Part shown: positions 47,692-60,536 of the stretch, in pieces | Layout: every line of letters begins with the position of its first letter | How positions within the stretch are numbered: the stretch's first letter is position 1 | Source: Harmothoe impar | Taxonomy: Eukaryota; Annelida; Polychaeta; Phyllodocida; Polynoidae | NCBI GenBank assembly: GCA_947462335.1 | Contig: OX381716.1 | Span: 9,868,861 to 9,932,860 of the forward strand | Reading direction: 5' to 3' | DNA: 64,000 nucleotides | Program-made: the position numbers and the translations under genes | The notes under the pieces: generated by a model | What the model was told of the DNA's origin: nothing | What the model saw: only the letters and a program-made list of their open reading frames with translations | Database searches by the model: none

Positions 47692-49006
47692 GCACCTTTG
47701 TGGGTATGAAAGTAACTACTTTTTACGTAAACATGTCTTGATTAGAAATTATAGGACCTATATGGTGAGATATAACAACATTCCCATAGTATTTTGTTTC
47801 ACTCATATTACAATTCTATTTTAAATACCTTCCTTGCTATGAATATAATATATTGGTCATGATAGAAAATAATAGTTATTTGCTATACCCCCAGTATAAT
47901 ACCTATCATTTCTGCCTACTTGCACAAATATTAATTATGTATGCCCTAAACATAAACAAACAACAATGCTATGGCATACTATAATTGGTAAATTGTGAGA
48001 CCAAAGGTTACTGCATAGTCTATTAAACACAGAAACATAGCAACATCTCATAGAGAGTCACAAATAAATAATGTTACCTTTGCATGAGTGACATAATTAG
48101 GTGTGCCATCTTATCTGTGGAAAGTACTAGGGCTTTCTACAGCGTACGTGTGATTCTAACACATTTAGTGTTCATAAGTCAACCATAAATTGTTGAATAG
48201 ACTACATTTGATATGTCTTGAACATCAATGTTTACGAGTAACTAATGAATCTTTACATTGTAAATGTTAATAAAGACAGAGTTATTACCATAGTCCCCTT
48301 TGTTACCATTTATATCCCAACAAAGAGATAAAACCTATGTCAGCAACAGTGAATAGAAGAATCAAACAAAGTGAACACATTTTATCCATTCACGGATTAT
48401 GGGTGTTAACTTTGGAAAAGTACCAGTTACAATAGTGTTTCATGGGCCACAACTGGCAAACACATTAACAACACATGGGACAAATTTCAACAATAACACC
48501 TTTGTACCATACTATTATGTAAAATAAAGTAATTTTGGCAACAAAAATAAAATACTGTGTCTACCTTACAAGACATTACAATGACTTATGTTTCTTGTAG
48601 ACAATACATAAATAACACAGAATTAACATTGATATACCAAGGTAAATCCATGGACTCACACATTGTAGGTAACATATAGGTGAGAACATATGAGAAATTA
48701 TTTAAACATTTTTTACATGTTTCTGTGTACCCCCTTTTTGTGTGATAGTAGTATCTGGCCCTATCAGGTCGAATGAGGGAACCTGGCCTGCCAGCCCTGC
48801 CTGCTGTGGTGGACGGGACACATACACACCAGACTGGTAGGAACTGACAGGTCAATTGGGTGAACATTTCTTTAAGAAATTTATAGAAAAACATGTTATG
48901 AGTAGGCCCATAATTGTTGTAGCCCATCCCAAAAGCATTCAGAGATATTAGATGATGAGTTCCAACAAATTCGAGAATATAGTTACTCTAAGGGTAATGG
49001 TTGGTA
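47692..49006. other. 3' region between the convergent transposase and nuclease genes
   Basis: AT-rich. AATAAA at 48269-48274 is a candidate poly(A) signal for the transposase, and a further AATAAA lies near 48522. I see no conserved frame; the minus-strand frame at 48586-48927 is unrecognised. Confidence 0.45.
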
Positions 49007-52000
49007 TTATTTCTTCTGTTTCCTTGTTTTTTTTGGTGGAGCCACAGGCAATCTACGTGGAATTGGAGCATCACTGAATCCAATGAGCTTTGGGATGATA
49101 TGTTGCACATAGAAAAGGTCGAGCTGTGCTTTAACCTTATTCCAGTACTCACGATCACGCGGGATGCTCTCCCAGCTGGATCCCTGAGGGGTCCACACAT
49201 AAAATTCACATCGGTTTAGATCAAAAAGAGCCATTTGTGCCTGAATTTGGGTGAAATATTTATGATTCTCTTTGACTGATCCACGCTTGTCTAAACCAGG
49301 AATGCAGCCTATTTTGGCAGCTTCGTTAGGTGTGAGCCCTTTACATGCTGCAGTGAATGGACATTTGACCTCCAATAGGCGGTCCCCTGGACAACAGGAA
49401 CATTTGAGGATGCTGTCTGGGGTTGCCCCGATGTGAGCATCACCTGCAAAGAGCACAAACTCAGCACTTTCTAAACAATCCACATGGTTTCATTTCAGAT
49501 ATGCCTGAACACAATTTCCAATGATCTAAACTTAAACATGCCACACAGAACGGGGGTCATGGTAGAAGCCTCCATGTTGAGAACATATTTGTTAGGTGAT
49601 TTATTAAAATCATAAAGAAAATGTATGTTTTCTAACATGTTTCTAAATCCATAACTTATGTAAGTGTTGTTAGAAAATGTACACAACTATGAAATAGTTT
49701 ACATGGAGGCGGTTTGGGAATTGAAATGTGTAAATATTGTAAATACTTCATGCCCTTACCTGATGGAATGTTGATCCCGCATTTGATGACCTGCAAGTCC
49801 TTACATCTACTTTGGATGGTAAACTGTCTGATTGCTACTGCCTCATACTCATTTCCCCACCGTATTTGAGGACCACGGGCCTGGGGTGCTGATATGATTT
49901 GGTTCAAGATAGATGTGCAGGATCTTGATCTTGGAGATGTCATGAATCTATAAATAGAACAATGTCCTGTAAAATGTGACACAGATAGTTTTTGGGACAG
50001 ATGCTCCGCTCCAATTAAAAGTGAGATTCACCTCTATGGAAAGGACCACCAGCTTCCTAGTATACTATCAATGATGGAATGAATAGTACTGTAGCAAAGG
50101 AAAAAATTAAAAATCATCACTTTCTGGATAGCTTTATCCATAATAATGAAAAAATCACGAGACAAATACAAATTGGTTGGATACATTTTCATATAACATA
50201 CCATACACCAATTTTCCTCCATTGAGCCTCCTTTACTCTTAACATCTAAGACTCACGTATACACAGTCCCCATATTGGAAGCTGTGATTCTGCCCATGCG
50301 AACATTCTGCCAAAGCTGGGAACCGCCTTGTAGTCCTGTTCTATCTAAAACAAATTTGCTCTGTTCTGGGGTTACAGACGAACGTATCTGCTCAAAAAGC
50401 TGAGTTGTATTGTTTCCATGCACTATGCCTACGTCTACGATCGACTGGATATCATTTGGTAAATCAGTGTGCTGTTCTTCTACAACAGACACTTCAAATG
50501 CAATGTCATCTGGAAATAAGCCATTCAACAATATTAGGAGACATTACTAATGAGTTTGAGGGAACATGTTACATGTTATGGGGGTGGATGATGGCATAAT
50601 ATTACATGTTTCACTGGGGGTTTTATAGTTGAACCAGTCCCATTGGAGATGATCTCAGATGTAATGTTGAACAACATTTATATACTGTAATGTTGGGTGT
50701 TGGTGGCTGGTTTTGAATAGGGGGGTGTTTTGAATAGGGCCAGAGGTAGGAGGGTTGTGGAATATTTTTGTATCCAAGTCCTTGAAAGAAGAATGGTACA
50801 TACACACAAACAGCAATATAAAAATAATACAGCATAAAATTTATGATTAGAGTAAACAGTTCTACACATGAAAGAATGTTGCAATACTTTTTTCCCTCAT
50901 GTATTCTGTGATAGGTGATTAGGAGTTAGGTCTGAAAACTGACCATTCCAGATCAGACGGGGCTACCTTTCTAACCCCTGTTAACATGTAGTTGTGATGA
51001 CCTCCAAAAGATTGGATCCCAGTTTGCATCCACCCATTCCCCGCACACATTTACCCCAGACTAGACCATCCAAATCAACAGGAGCACAGCCTTGAATAAC
51101 TGCCAGCCTTGAACAGACGGGTATGATATAAGGGGCTTGAAATTGTAGGTCGTGGGCGCCAAAATCATGCCTTATCGTACTTGTCTTAATAAGACTGTTA
51201 CAGCCAGAGGTCATCACATGTATGTCTTACAATAAAGATATTGTTGACAAATATGCACACATTAAGCACACAGTGATTGTAGTCCATTGTAGCAGTATCG
51301 CGCCACTATTAGTTAAAAATAAAGTACCTGGTACAGGCAGAGGGATTGAACACTCTAGAGGTTCTTGAAGATGAAGAGCCACTGAATCTGGGCAGGCATC
51401 TTGAAGTATGTCCCTCATCTCACTGCAGCTACTGGAGCTGCTGCTGGATCTACTACGGGCACGCTTCGGCCTGCGTTTCTTCCATACCTGAATCCAAGCT
51501 TACAATTTGGTGTCAATAACTCTGGGGTAGATGCAAATCTCAATTGTTTGGTTGTGACATTCATATAGAGGGCACAGTAAGTGCTGCTGAGTGGTCCAGA
51601 ACTGGACATTTTAAAGGCAAAGCAGTAGTTGTAGGGGAAAAAGTCATAATCGGTCTGGTGGTGTAACGTGCTATCCACCAAGGGGATGGTGTTGACACAT
51701 GCCTCGTGCCAACACAACCACAGAGGGAAGAATGTGTGAAGGGTAGAACCTGGGGGATTTTGTGGACATGTTAATTTATATATTCAGGGTAGTTTAAAAA
51801 CAATTTCATGATGCACAGAAAATTCAGGAATTTTACATAGACATTGAAGTGTTCCAAAGGAGTTTCAGGTTCTGTTTCAAAATATTTTTAGTTTAACACT
51901 TATGTATCATGAGTGATAAATTTGTACTTGAATATGTTGGTGTTGGCCTGCACACTGAACAAAAGAAGCAAATAAAGTGAAGTGGCCACACAGGTTTTTA

Positions 52001-53710
52001 TTGCAGATAAGTTTTTTATTGCAGAATTTACTCACATTGCCTACTCTTGGTTTTCTGAAGTCCATTTTGTCAATGAGCTCTGGTGGAACGTTTTTATGAA
52101 AATTGTTGTTCCACACACAAGCTAGAGCAGTGCACGAATCCTTCTCATTCCACCCCAACTCCGCTGCCTCCATCATCTTAAATAGCAGAGCAGCAATATG
52201 GCTGCATACTTCTCCAAGTCTGAAGCAGGGAGAAACAAGTGAGATATATTTGGTGAAAGTACCTAATTAAGCTTTAGCATCTGTTGGCTCTGCCACAAAT
52301 TCCACATATGAACTAAAGACCAAAGTGTCCCAAGTCAGTATGGCTGGGGAAAGGAATTTGTTCTAGGATTTACTACTTTATATTATTATGCATAACACTC
52401 TCAGTAATTAGTGCATGTTTTTGCTATGAAGCTGTCCTAGTTTATTATCATAGGCAAACGCTGTTTTGAAGCTGTCAGTAAGCTTTTTTTATAACGATAA
52501 TAAATGATGCTATATAACAGATACAATGTAAAAAAGTGACTGCCGCCTGTCGATGGTGTTTCATGAGATCATGGGCCAGGTAATAAAGTGTCGTTCACCG
52601 TGGTTGCATCATGCAGTAGAAAACACTCACCTTTAGCTGTTATCACTTTAGAAAACAATATAACGTCTGTGCTTACCCTGCTGTGCAGTGACATCTGCCA
52701 GCCTCAACGGCACCATCTGACCACACCATAACCCACGCCTCATATTCAGAAGAGTCTTGAGAAGGCTTGACCTTCGCCTTGATGAACACCATGTCAGCAC
52801 TTGCCTGGTGGGTGTACAGTGTCTGGACAAATTTGTTATAAGTATAATTGTACGCCTCCAGACTTTTAATGGCTCGCAGTTGCTCCTTGGAAACACCTGA
52901 AAGCAAAATGTGTCATAGGAATGTTTTTAATTTTCCAAGGTGATAACCACTTTATGAGTACAGTACTGAAATGTAGCCTTGTGTTCTTAGAGATGAGGAG
53001 GCGAACATACCATAAATAAAAAGGACACAATTTGTTGGTTATGCAAATGGCCTTATATTGATAGTTATTGCTGATATGGTATTAGATGGTATTAGGGTGG
53101 TATTGTGGTATGTCTTATAACAATTGTAGCAGTAAAGAAGTCAAATCTTGTCTGAAGTAATAATAGACTTGCCATCTTAGACAGATGAGGGCATGTGTAC
53201 TAAGTTGGTTTGATACAATTATTGTTATCATGAAAAGGAACATAAAACTTGCAGCACAGTATAGGGCTGATAATAGGTAACAGTTGTAGCAGCATATTTA
53301 CCTTTGTAATTTAAATGAAACTTACCTACAGTATGGATTAGGTATGTGTATATGTCAGCATAGCGTACAGTGGGTAGAATTTGCAAATTGTCTGTCCACA
53401 CAGTAAGAGTCGCAGGATTAGGTAGGATTTCATCATCCCGTATCAGGAGCTCTTCCAGTCGGTCTGCTGCTTCTTTCTGTGTTGTCACTTCATCTTCATT
53501 GAGGGGAAGATTAAGCTTCCAGGTGTGGAAAACAATCCGGATTAAGTCCTCCTTCAGGGCACCATTGCAGCGGACCCCACGCAGCCCTAACCACTTTCTC
53601 AGCTGGTCAACTGTCCATGCTGTTATTTCCTGTCGCACTTTGTCATCATCTGGGGGCTGAACCTTTTTCAGGTGGGGATTGTTGGGTACAAAATGCCTAT
53701 TGGTCTCCAT
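49007..53710 (-). CDS. SAP-SWIM-YqaJ exonuclease, seven coding exons, 608 residues
   Basis: Exons read downward: 53710-53326, 52896-52677, 52219-52036, 51487-51328, 50509-50257, 49947-49760, 49443-49007. All introns are GT-AG and in frame (1827 nt with stop). Domains: a SAP-like helix-extended-helix at about residues 30-60 (EITAWTVDQLRKWLGLRG); a SWIM zinc finger at C197-x-C199...C207-x-H209; a basic/serine stretch (KKRRPKRARSRSSSSSSS) that looks like a nuclear signal; and a YqaJ/lambda-exonuclease fold with RxGRITAS (~387-394), GNEYEA (E434/E436), D473 (GATPDS) and ExK (E488, K490). All expected metal-binding residues are present. YqaJ proteins are 5'-3' DNA exonucleases of the lambda Exo type; the role in this transposon is unknown, perhaps processing ends or repair intermediates. 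A 5' untranslated exon probably lies at 58075-58190. The start at 53710 is the first Met after a stop that is in frame across that junction. Confidence 0.8.
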
Positions 53711-55535
53711 TGAACTATAAAGTGTAGGATTTGAAATGTGTATCCTTCTGTAAAAACAAAAAAGAAATCATAATACATTAGTAAATTTGAATTACCTACA
53801 TTTGACTTTACCAGAGTAAAAGTCTCATATACAGGATGTTGTTAGACTAGTTGCACCAGAGGAAGGGAACTCCAACGTTAATGGTTCCTTCTGTCACACA
53901 GCAGACCCCCTGCTTCAATTCCACCCAAATTGTATAGTTTGTGATTATCGCAAAGTGTAGGTGGGGGTAATACCTGGGTTTTTGGATATTTGGATTTTAG
54001 AAATTCCTCTAAATACCTGTAATTCCTGTCAGCCCCTGCCACTGCTCCAGGTAGCTTTATTTGGGGGAGATGGGCAGTGATAGCTTTCTACCCCCTACCC
54101 CCACCCGAACCCATTGCCACTCGATGTAGATAGCATATAACATGTATTTAGCACTCACAGCTCCTCCCCCCCCCATACCCACAGCAGCTAGCTCAAGGTG
54201 GCAAATTTGGCGGGCTACCCAGGGCAAATGGACAGGAGTTTCCCCACAGATATTATTTTTCATTATGTTGGTACCCATGTTTATGCAGGTTATAAGGAAC
54301 ACATTGATTTTGCCAGGTACCTCACATATGCCAAGCCAGAAAACGCCGACTTATACTTTATCCATAGATCACAACCTACCCCACACACTACAGTCACATT
54401 CCAGATGGCCGGATGGTTATTACAGAATGACCCAATACCGGTAAATGCCCCTTAGGGCCCAAATTTTAAAGGCACAACACCAGGTACATAAAACATAACA
54501 GTTGTTAGCACCATCATTAGCTATATGAGTGGGAAATTGAACAAGTGTGGAGATGTAATTAGGGCATTGCTTTTTCAAAGTCACAATAAAAATGCACAAA
54601 ATTCCCAATTATCGCTTTTTATAATACCTGTTCTATGCACATAGATCCCAGATTAAATGTTATTTGTTGCTGTTAATTGTAAATTATTCATTTTTTAAGT
54701 ATTCTGGATATTAAGGGTACATGTATAAGGAAAATTACAAAACTTTTGGGCTTTTGGGCTGCGCGTATGGATGGGCCGAGCCGCCACAAGCATAGAAATT
54801 GCAATGTAAGAAAGAAATGAGGGCCATACCACTTGAAGCATGAATACAAATAAATAAAACATGAGCAGGGAATTACCTGGATAGAGAGCTGCCACAGGGA
54901 CCAAGTACAGGAGCAGCACTTTTACTTGCATGGAGTCATGGGGGTCCATCGGCTGAAAGTATACATATAAAGAGATGTACAAACGAATGAATAGGGTCCT
55001 AAATTCCATTTATATTGGGCACCCAACATTTACGCTTATGCAAAAAGAAAAGAGGGGAGGGAACCCAATCACAATTCTTTGTGATTAATAAATAAATTAC
55101 TGAAAACAAACTGCACGCAATACATTGTCCAACCTTTTTGTTTTGGTCTGGCCTAACATAAATGTTATGGTAAAAAAAATGTTTTAAAACTTTAGATAAC
55201 TTTATGCCATGGTGAGGAGCCTTAGAGAAACGCTATATATTGTTATAACATATTGTACAAGGTATTTTGTTCACTGGGACGTTATAAAATGTTGTATAAC
55301 GTTTTTTATTCACTGGGAACCCCTTGTAGGAAGCCATGCTGCCTCTTAATATCAAGGGGACCTAGACTGCATGTACAGATATATCACATTGTGAAATGTG
55401 TCTTTCATACAATCTCATGTGAGGAATGATTTCAATGATGTTTGGGTCCCACAACTTATGTTTGCTTTGTTTGTAGATAGATATAACCGAAAGGTATGTA
55501 ATGAGTGTAGTTAATTTGTACATAACACCACTTAA

Positions 55536-55625
55536 AGGCACATTCTCAACGCTCACACTTAACCACATGATAGACTACAAGAGTACTAAAATTGTGAGTG
55601 GGATAGGCTTGGTGATTATGCCACT
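55536..55625. mobile_element. TTAA-flanked MITE, copy 3
   Basis: More diverged than the copies at 578 and 30610; TTAA at 55532-55535 and 55626-55629. Confidence 0.65.
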
Positions 55626-56362
55626 TTAAACTGTAGTTGACTTGTGCTAAACCCTCTATATAAAAAAGCACATAGAAGTTAAGCTTTAATAGGTGAATAT
55701 CTCACAAACTTTCACTGAAATTACCAAAACAACAACGGAATGTTGCTTAAGAAAAAACCTATACATAGTGCAAGCCTGCGGTGCTTATTCAACACAGGGG
55801 CTGTATGAAGATCAAGTGCTGTATGGGGACAGTATGGTATCTTTAAGTTAGATGATAGTGGATATAGTTTTTTTATAAAAGAAAAAGCAGATCGTTTTGA
55901 CCCAATATTGTACTATATTTGTACACTACCGGTAGTTCCACACTGCTAAGGATGTATGCAGTCCCTGACTCAGTACAAGGGATAACATGAATTTAGACAT
56001 AGATGAAAAGAAATGGAGTGTCATGGCCAGGGAGCACCTGAAGTGGGTGAAATAGTAAAACTTGAATGTGACGTAATGGACGCCAGACTAGTCAACACTA
56101 TTAAAAGTAAATGTCAATGGCATCTCTAAGTTTTTCATACTGAACTGTATACCCTTGAACTTGGAATAAGGGGGGAATAAGGTAAATGCAGTATATAGGT
56201 ACAAAATATAGGAATTCAGGAAGTCTACATCTTTTAATCCCCCCTGCCTTTGATTTTAATAAAGCACATTACAGTCGTAACCCCCCCCCAGGAATCAAAA
56301 ATCGGAGCCATTTGTGCCCCCATCCCCCATTTACATGATTTTACCCCCCCTCCCCTCCCTAA

Positions 56363-56677
56363 GGGAGTGATCATTTTTTAACAACAAGGGGGGGGGGGGT
56401 ACGTGGCTTTCCGTGTGGAGGGTATGAATTTTTTTTCACCCCCCCCCTGTCAACGGCTCAAAATTTTTTACCCCCCCCTACGGGTCAGATATTGGCGCGT
56501 GCGCGGGCCCTTTGAAGCATAGTAACGAGCAGGCTTTTTGGCCCAAAACAGGTTAAATTTTTGGGCCCCCCCCCCAAGAGGGGTCCAAATTTTTTACACC
56601 CCCCCGCTCAAGGGGTCAAATTGTTCCCCCCCCCCAAACCAACCCCCCCCCCCTGTTGATAAAAAATGATCACTCCC
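56363..56677. mobile_element. PIF/Harbinger-like MITE, copy 3 (315 bp)
   Basis: GGGAGTGATCATTTTTTA ends; TAA at 56360-56362 and 56678-56680. The interior has a GGGGGGGGGG run and CCCCCCxx/AAATTTTT blocks. Confidence 0.8.
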
Positions 56678-57096
56678 TAAGGCGTTGACATATTTGAGCA
56701 AACCCCCAACCCGCTTTTGTTGCCAAATTATCACTCCCTAATATAGTAAACAGGGAGCACTGACATGGGGACATTGCCATTTTGGGGTTTAGTGATATGC
56801 CATTCATTAAAATAGATTCATTAAAATAGATTGTATGACAGGTACAGCACATGACAGGTTTTCATTTAGATAAATGAGACTTGTGTGTTAATAGCCGTTT
56901 AAGGAGCGGCCAACCATCTTTCCTCATACATACCAACATCTTTTTCGGAGAGGGGTTTGAGATTTATCCTCTATCATTGGGGCTGAGATATACCATCATT
57001 TTTGGAAGGGCACAATTTTCAAAAATATTTAAATCTAGGGCCTACAGAGCCCAGGGGTGGCAAACTTGAACCTCTTTCTCTAGCATTAATAGCTCA

Positions 57097-57332
57097 TAAC
57101 ACCCCCCCCCCCCATCCCCCCCTCTAGGGCGCATGGAAGTTTCATAGTCCCCATGCCCCATGTGGAACTTTTCAAGCCTCCCCTTGCGAAAGGCGAAGAC
57201 AAATTTTCGGCCCCCCCATAGTAATGCGCGGGCTTTTCTCCCTTAAGAGGATAAATTTTTTACGCCCCCCCCCCCCCAGGAAATATTTATAGCCACCACC
57301 CACCTCCCTGTAACTAATAAATAAACACTCCC
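57097..57332. mobile_element. partial G/C-run MITE
   Basis: The right end AATAAATAAACACTCCC and the interior match the 29634 family. The left end is missing. Confidence 0.55.
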
Positions 57333-58074
57333 TACCCTACAATACTGTAGGCCTATCCCTCTCTCCAATCTTGGCCCTTAATTTTGGCGACTTTCCGACC
57401 AGAGGGGGCGGGGGTTGATATGGCCTTTTAGGAAAAAAAATGAAAATCTGGATCTCAAATATGTATTCTGGTGACTTCTGAGAATATTTTAATAACTTCG
57501 GTTCTAGTAGGAATATTTGAAAAATTCTTTCAGCTCTGGAAAGTCTAAAACCTGGAGAAACCGGGAGACCGGTAGGCAACCGGGAGACTACTCAAAAATT
57601 GACCCAAAATCGGGAGTCTCCCGGGTATTTCACCAGCCCTCTTCGGCTGTTGTCAACTGTCGATTTGAAGAAATGCCAATGTCCCTTGTAGAATGTAAGG
57701 AGTGGCTCTTTTGTCTCTCGTTAAATAATAGTTAAACAGGCCATCAGCCTTTTGCATGGCAATCCCCCGAAGTTATGCCTAAGCCTACACTGAGTGAGAC
57801 ACACTGCTGACCACACTCCTAGTCTAGAGTCTAGTGTAGGCCTATGGCTATGACAGCAGACGAAACTGTGAGTGTGAGTGACAAAAGGGGAGTTGTGTGG
57901 ATATGCATGCGATTAAATTCTGTTTTCTTCTGGTATGGCAGGTGTCAGCATCAATCCTTTTAGAATGACCAACAATTTGGCTTTATCTGTCAGTTTGAGT
58001 ATCACAGACGCATCAATGTCATATCTTTCATGAAATATCAAAGCATTAAACAGACTGCACAAAGAGAGACTTAC

Positions 58075-58190
58075 CTGAACGGAGGCCTTCCAGGAAGTTC
58101 CCTCACGGACCGGGAACAGGTGCAGCATCGTCATATTAGTTCCAAACTTGGCCTGCCTAAGTTGCATAGATGGCGCTACCTGTTCCGTTA
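58075..58190 (-). promoter_or_regulatory. probable 5' untranslated exon and promoter end of the nuclease gene
   Basis: A strong donor GTTCAG|GTAAGT on the minus strand sits about 120 bp inside the right end of the transposon. Joined to the acceptor before 53747 it gives a leader that stops in frame before the Met at 53710. The exact transcription start is not visible. Confidence 0.45.
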
Positions 58191-58200
58191 GATCGCTATA

Positions 58201-58717
58201 CCAGGACATACCACCACCATGTAGTCTACACTCTCCCAGCACTGCCTTGTCACTCATCCCACACTCTCCCCCCTCCAGCACTGCCGCCTCTCCCAGGCAC
58301 TTCTCCCACGCCCCCTCTACTGGCGGCCGGAGGAACCCCTCACTCTCCTGTCATTGTGTTAGAGCTGGGGACGCTCACACTCTCCCCCCTGTGCCGTGCC
58401 TCCCTCTCCCCCCGTTGTGTGGCTGGGGTATGACTGGGGTGTGCTCATGGTGGTGGCTCAGTACACCTGCGGGTTCGGTGAGGGGTGGAGGGCCTGGACA
58501 TTACGGCAGCTTTACGACATCTATTACGACATACAGACAGCATGTGCCGGATGGTGGCAGGAGGAGGGGCCGAGGTGCTGGTGCTGGGCTGGATGCTGGT
58601 ACAGCTAGGTCAATTAGCAGGTGCGTGCCCCTTACAACTCCTAATTTGTCAGTACAGCAGGTGTGAGGATTAAACACATGGGGACAGTGCACTGTTTATG
58701 TATTGGATACAGTACAA
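58201..58717. other. GC-rich non-coding flank
   Basis: Dense CTCCC/GCC sequence gives several overlapping frames on both strands with no recognisable domain or splice signal. I do not call a gene. Confidence 0.4.
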
Positions 58718-58933
58718 GTGTGACTATACATGGGTGCCCAGCTTTTTGGCCGTGTCGCCGTGTCAGATTTTAGCCAAGGTGCTGTGTCGCCGTGTCAGTT
58801 TTTATCCAGTGCATTATGCCCTATTTGACCATGTCCGTCGGATTTTAAAAGGGCCGTGTCGCCTGTGTCAGACTTTAAAAGGGCCGTGTCGCCGTGTCGA
58901 TTGTGTCGAATTTTAACCCATGTATAGTCACAC
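58718..58933. mobile_element. 216-bp MITE with GTGTGACTATACATGGGT ends
   Basis: Strong TIRs GTGTGACTATACATGGGT / ACCCATGTATAGTCACAC. The interior is a tandem of GCCGTGTCGCCGTGTCAGxTTTTA words, related to the GACATG family. No clear target duplication. Confidence 0.65.
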
Positions 58934-59550
58934 AAGTGACATGCTGTATAAGTGATATAAGCCAAGGACAGGATAATTGCCATCCTAGGATAATTACCAT
59001 TGTCCAAGGCTTATAGCACACATGCAGGTAGTCACATGTATCATATCTGACTTACACTCACACTAGGGGAATGTGCTCAACGGACTGCGTCCACATACAG
59101 TCTTGTATGTAAAATACATCATGCCATTTCTTTTGTTCTCTCAGCCAACTGTGGTCTAAGGTGGCGATAAATATCCAGTGCAGCGTCCCATGGAGATGTG
59201 TCTATATCAGCCATGCTATGATAAATCCACTGCACCAGGAATCCTTATCCCAAATTAGTTTGCTAGACCATATGTATACAGTTGCCTAAGTGACTGATAC
59301 AGATAATTCTATTGGGACTTTTGCGATATGATTGTATGTGAACGTATTGCAGCCATGTGAATTTAACTTACCCAGGGCTGGAACTTCTCTCATGGACAGA
59401 GGCTGCACTGTATATAGTGAACCCAAAAATATTTCCTTGTACACCGTAAGCCAAGGGTATAAGCTCCTGCCCGTTTACACTATTGTACACTATTACTGTA
59501 GTATATACTGTAAAGCTAAAATAGATTATATTGCTCAGCTATCTTTACTT
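58934..59550. other. non-coding
   Basis: Contains a small inverted pair AGCCAAGGACAGGATAATTGCC / GGATAATTACCATTGTCCAAGGCTTA (58960-59012). No gene seen. Confidence 0.45.
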
Positions 59551-59635
59551 CTAACAGTGTACCATAGTAATGAGTACTAGGTCCATATGATAGTAGCTAT
59601 AACTGTCTAACAGCGTACTATAGTAATGCATACTA

Positions 59636-59868
59636 TAGTCCAATGCAGCAAGATAGGGTGACTTCTCAGAAAATTTGCTGATAACGTTTTTGAACATTTC
59701 TGAAGTGTGACCAACAAATCCAGGAATATAACCTCAAAATCCTGAATCTTCTGATGTGAGATGTTTGCGAATATAGCCATTATAGACAATGTTGCGTGCA
59801 TTTTGCTGAAACTAATGTAAATGCAACTATATTTTGAAAAAGTCACCCTATCTTGATGCATTGGTCTA
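59636..59868. mobile_element. 233-bp MITE at TA, in the tandem array
   Basis: TIRs TAGTCCAATGCAGCAAGATA and inverted TAGACCAATGCATCAAGATA, continuing into GGGTGACTT. TA at 59634-59635 and 59869-59870. Neighbouring array units show the empty site. Confidence 0.75.
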
Positions 59869-59915
59869 TAGGTCCCAATGGTAGTAGCTATACAACTGTC
59901 TAACAGTGTACTATA

Positions 59916-60536
59916 CTCTGAAAACCTCAGGGTCGTCATTTTGACAATACCAACATTGACAACCTTAGGTGGTCAAGGTGACGACCTCAGGTCGTCATTG
60001 TGACGACCTGAGGTAGTCATATCTGATCAATATAGACCAAAGTTGTCATAATGACGACCTTAGGTAGTCACATGGATTGGGTAGTCAGAATGACTACCAT
60101 AAGGTTGTTGTTTTAGGTATTGTAAATTTGAAGACCTAAAGTCATCAGCACTGACAACTCTCAGCACTATTGGGTAGTCATTGGGACAACCTAGGGTATA
60201 TCTGGGTGTTGGATATGGCACATGCCCTGTCACATGCTGCCACCCAGAGGAAATTGATTGAAGTAAATTTTCTGTCAGGATATATAAACTGGTGACAGGG
60301 AGCAAAGTAGTCTCTTTACCTTCAAGGCCATCATTCTCACCCATACACAACTTAATCATAACAAGTAAAGCTACTTGGTTTAATCAAGAGTAAACCAAAT
60401 ATGTGAAAGGTATGCCTCTCATTAGAAGGTGAACGTATTAGAGACTATATATGCATCCACCATTCTTCAGAACACTTTCCATTAGTCATTATGACAACCT
60501 CGGTTGTTATAATGACTAGGAACTGGGTTTTCAGTG
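59916..60536. mobile_element. 621-bp MITE at TA, rich in GACGACCTxAGGTxGTCA
   Basis: Ends CTCTGAAAACC and GGTTTTCAGTG, with TA on both sides (59914-59915, 60537-60538). The empty site GTACTATAGTAATG is kept in the sister unit at 59616-59629. Inner repeats of the self-complementary GACGACCTCAGGTCGTC type fill the left third; an inverted counterpart lies near the right end. Confidence 0.75.

Larger units (their letters stand above)
53747..58074 (-). other. 4.3-kb first intron of the nuclease gene
   Basis: Donor CAG|GTAAG at 58075/58074 and acceptor TTTTTACAG|AAGG ending at 53748, both on the minus strand. It hosts a TTAA-flanked MITE, two G/C-run MITEs and otherwise AT-rich sequence. Other short frames inside (for example 54695-55009) are not supported. 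Confidence 0.5.
36235..58198. mobile_element. complete ISL2EU-type DNA transposon, ~22 kb
   Basis: It carries a THAP plus IS5-like (DDE_Tnp_4) transposase gene on + and a convergent YqaJ nuclease gene on -. This pair is known from ISL2EU elements of animals. Proposed ends are the short inverted repeats TAGCGAT (36235-36241) and ATCGCTA (58192-58198), with TA at 58199-58200. The boundaries are supported by two relics sharing the same ends (32657 left, 36234 right). Both genes start close to the ends and run inward. The large size comes from long introns loaded with MITEs and repeats. The target duplication cannot be verified because the left flank is another element relic. Confidence 0.65.

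Noticed and set aside
54695..55009. Hydrophobic 104-codon frame upstream of the nuclease gene
   Set aside because: Falls in the predicted first intron; no splice pair joins it in frame to the SAP exon and no family is recognised.
58148..58666. 172-codon frame in GC-rich flank
   Set aside because: Proline/cysteine-rich low complexity, overlapped by several other frames; starts inside the transposon end.
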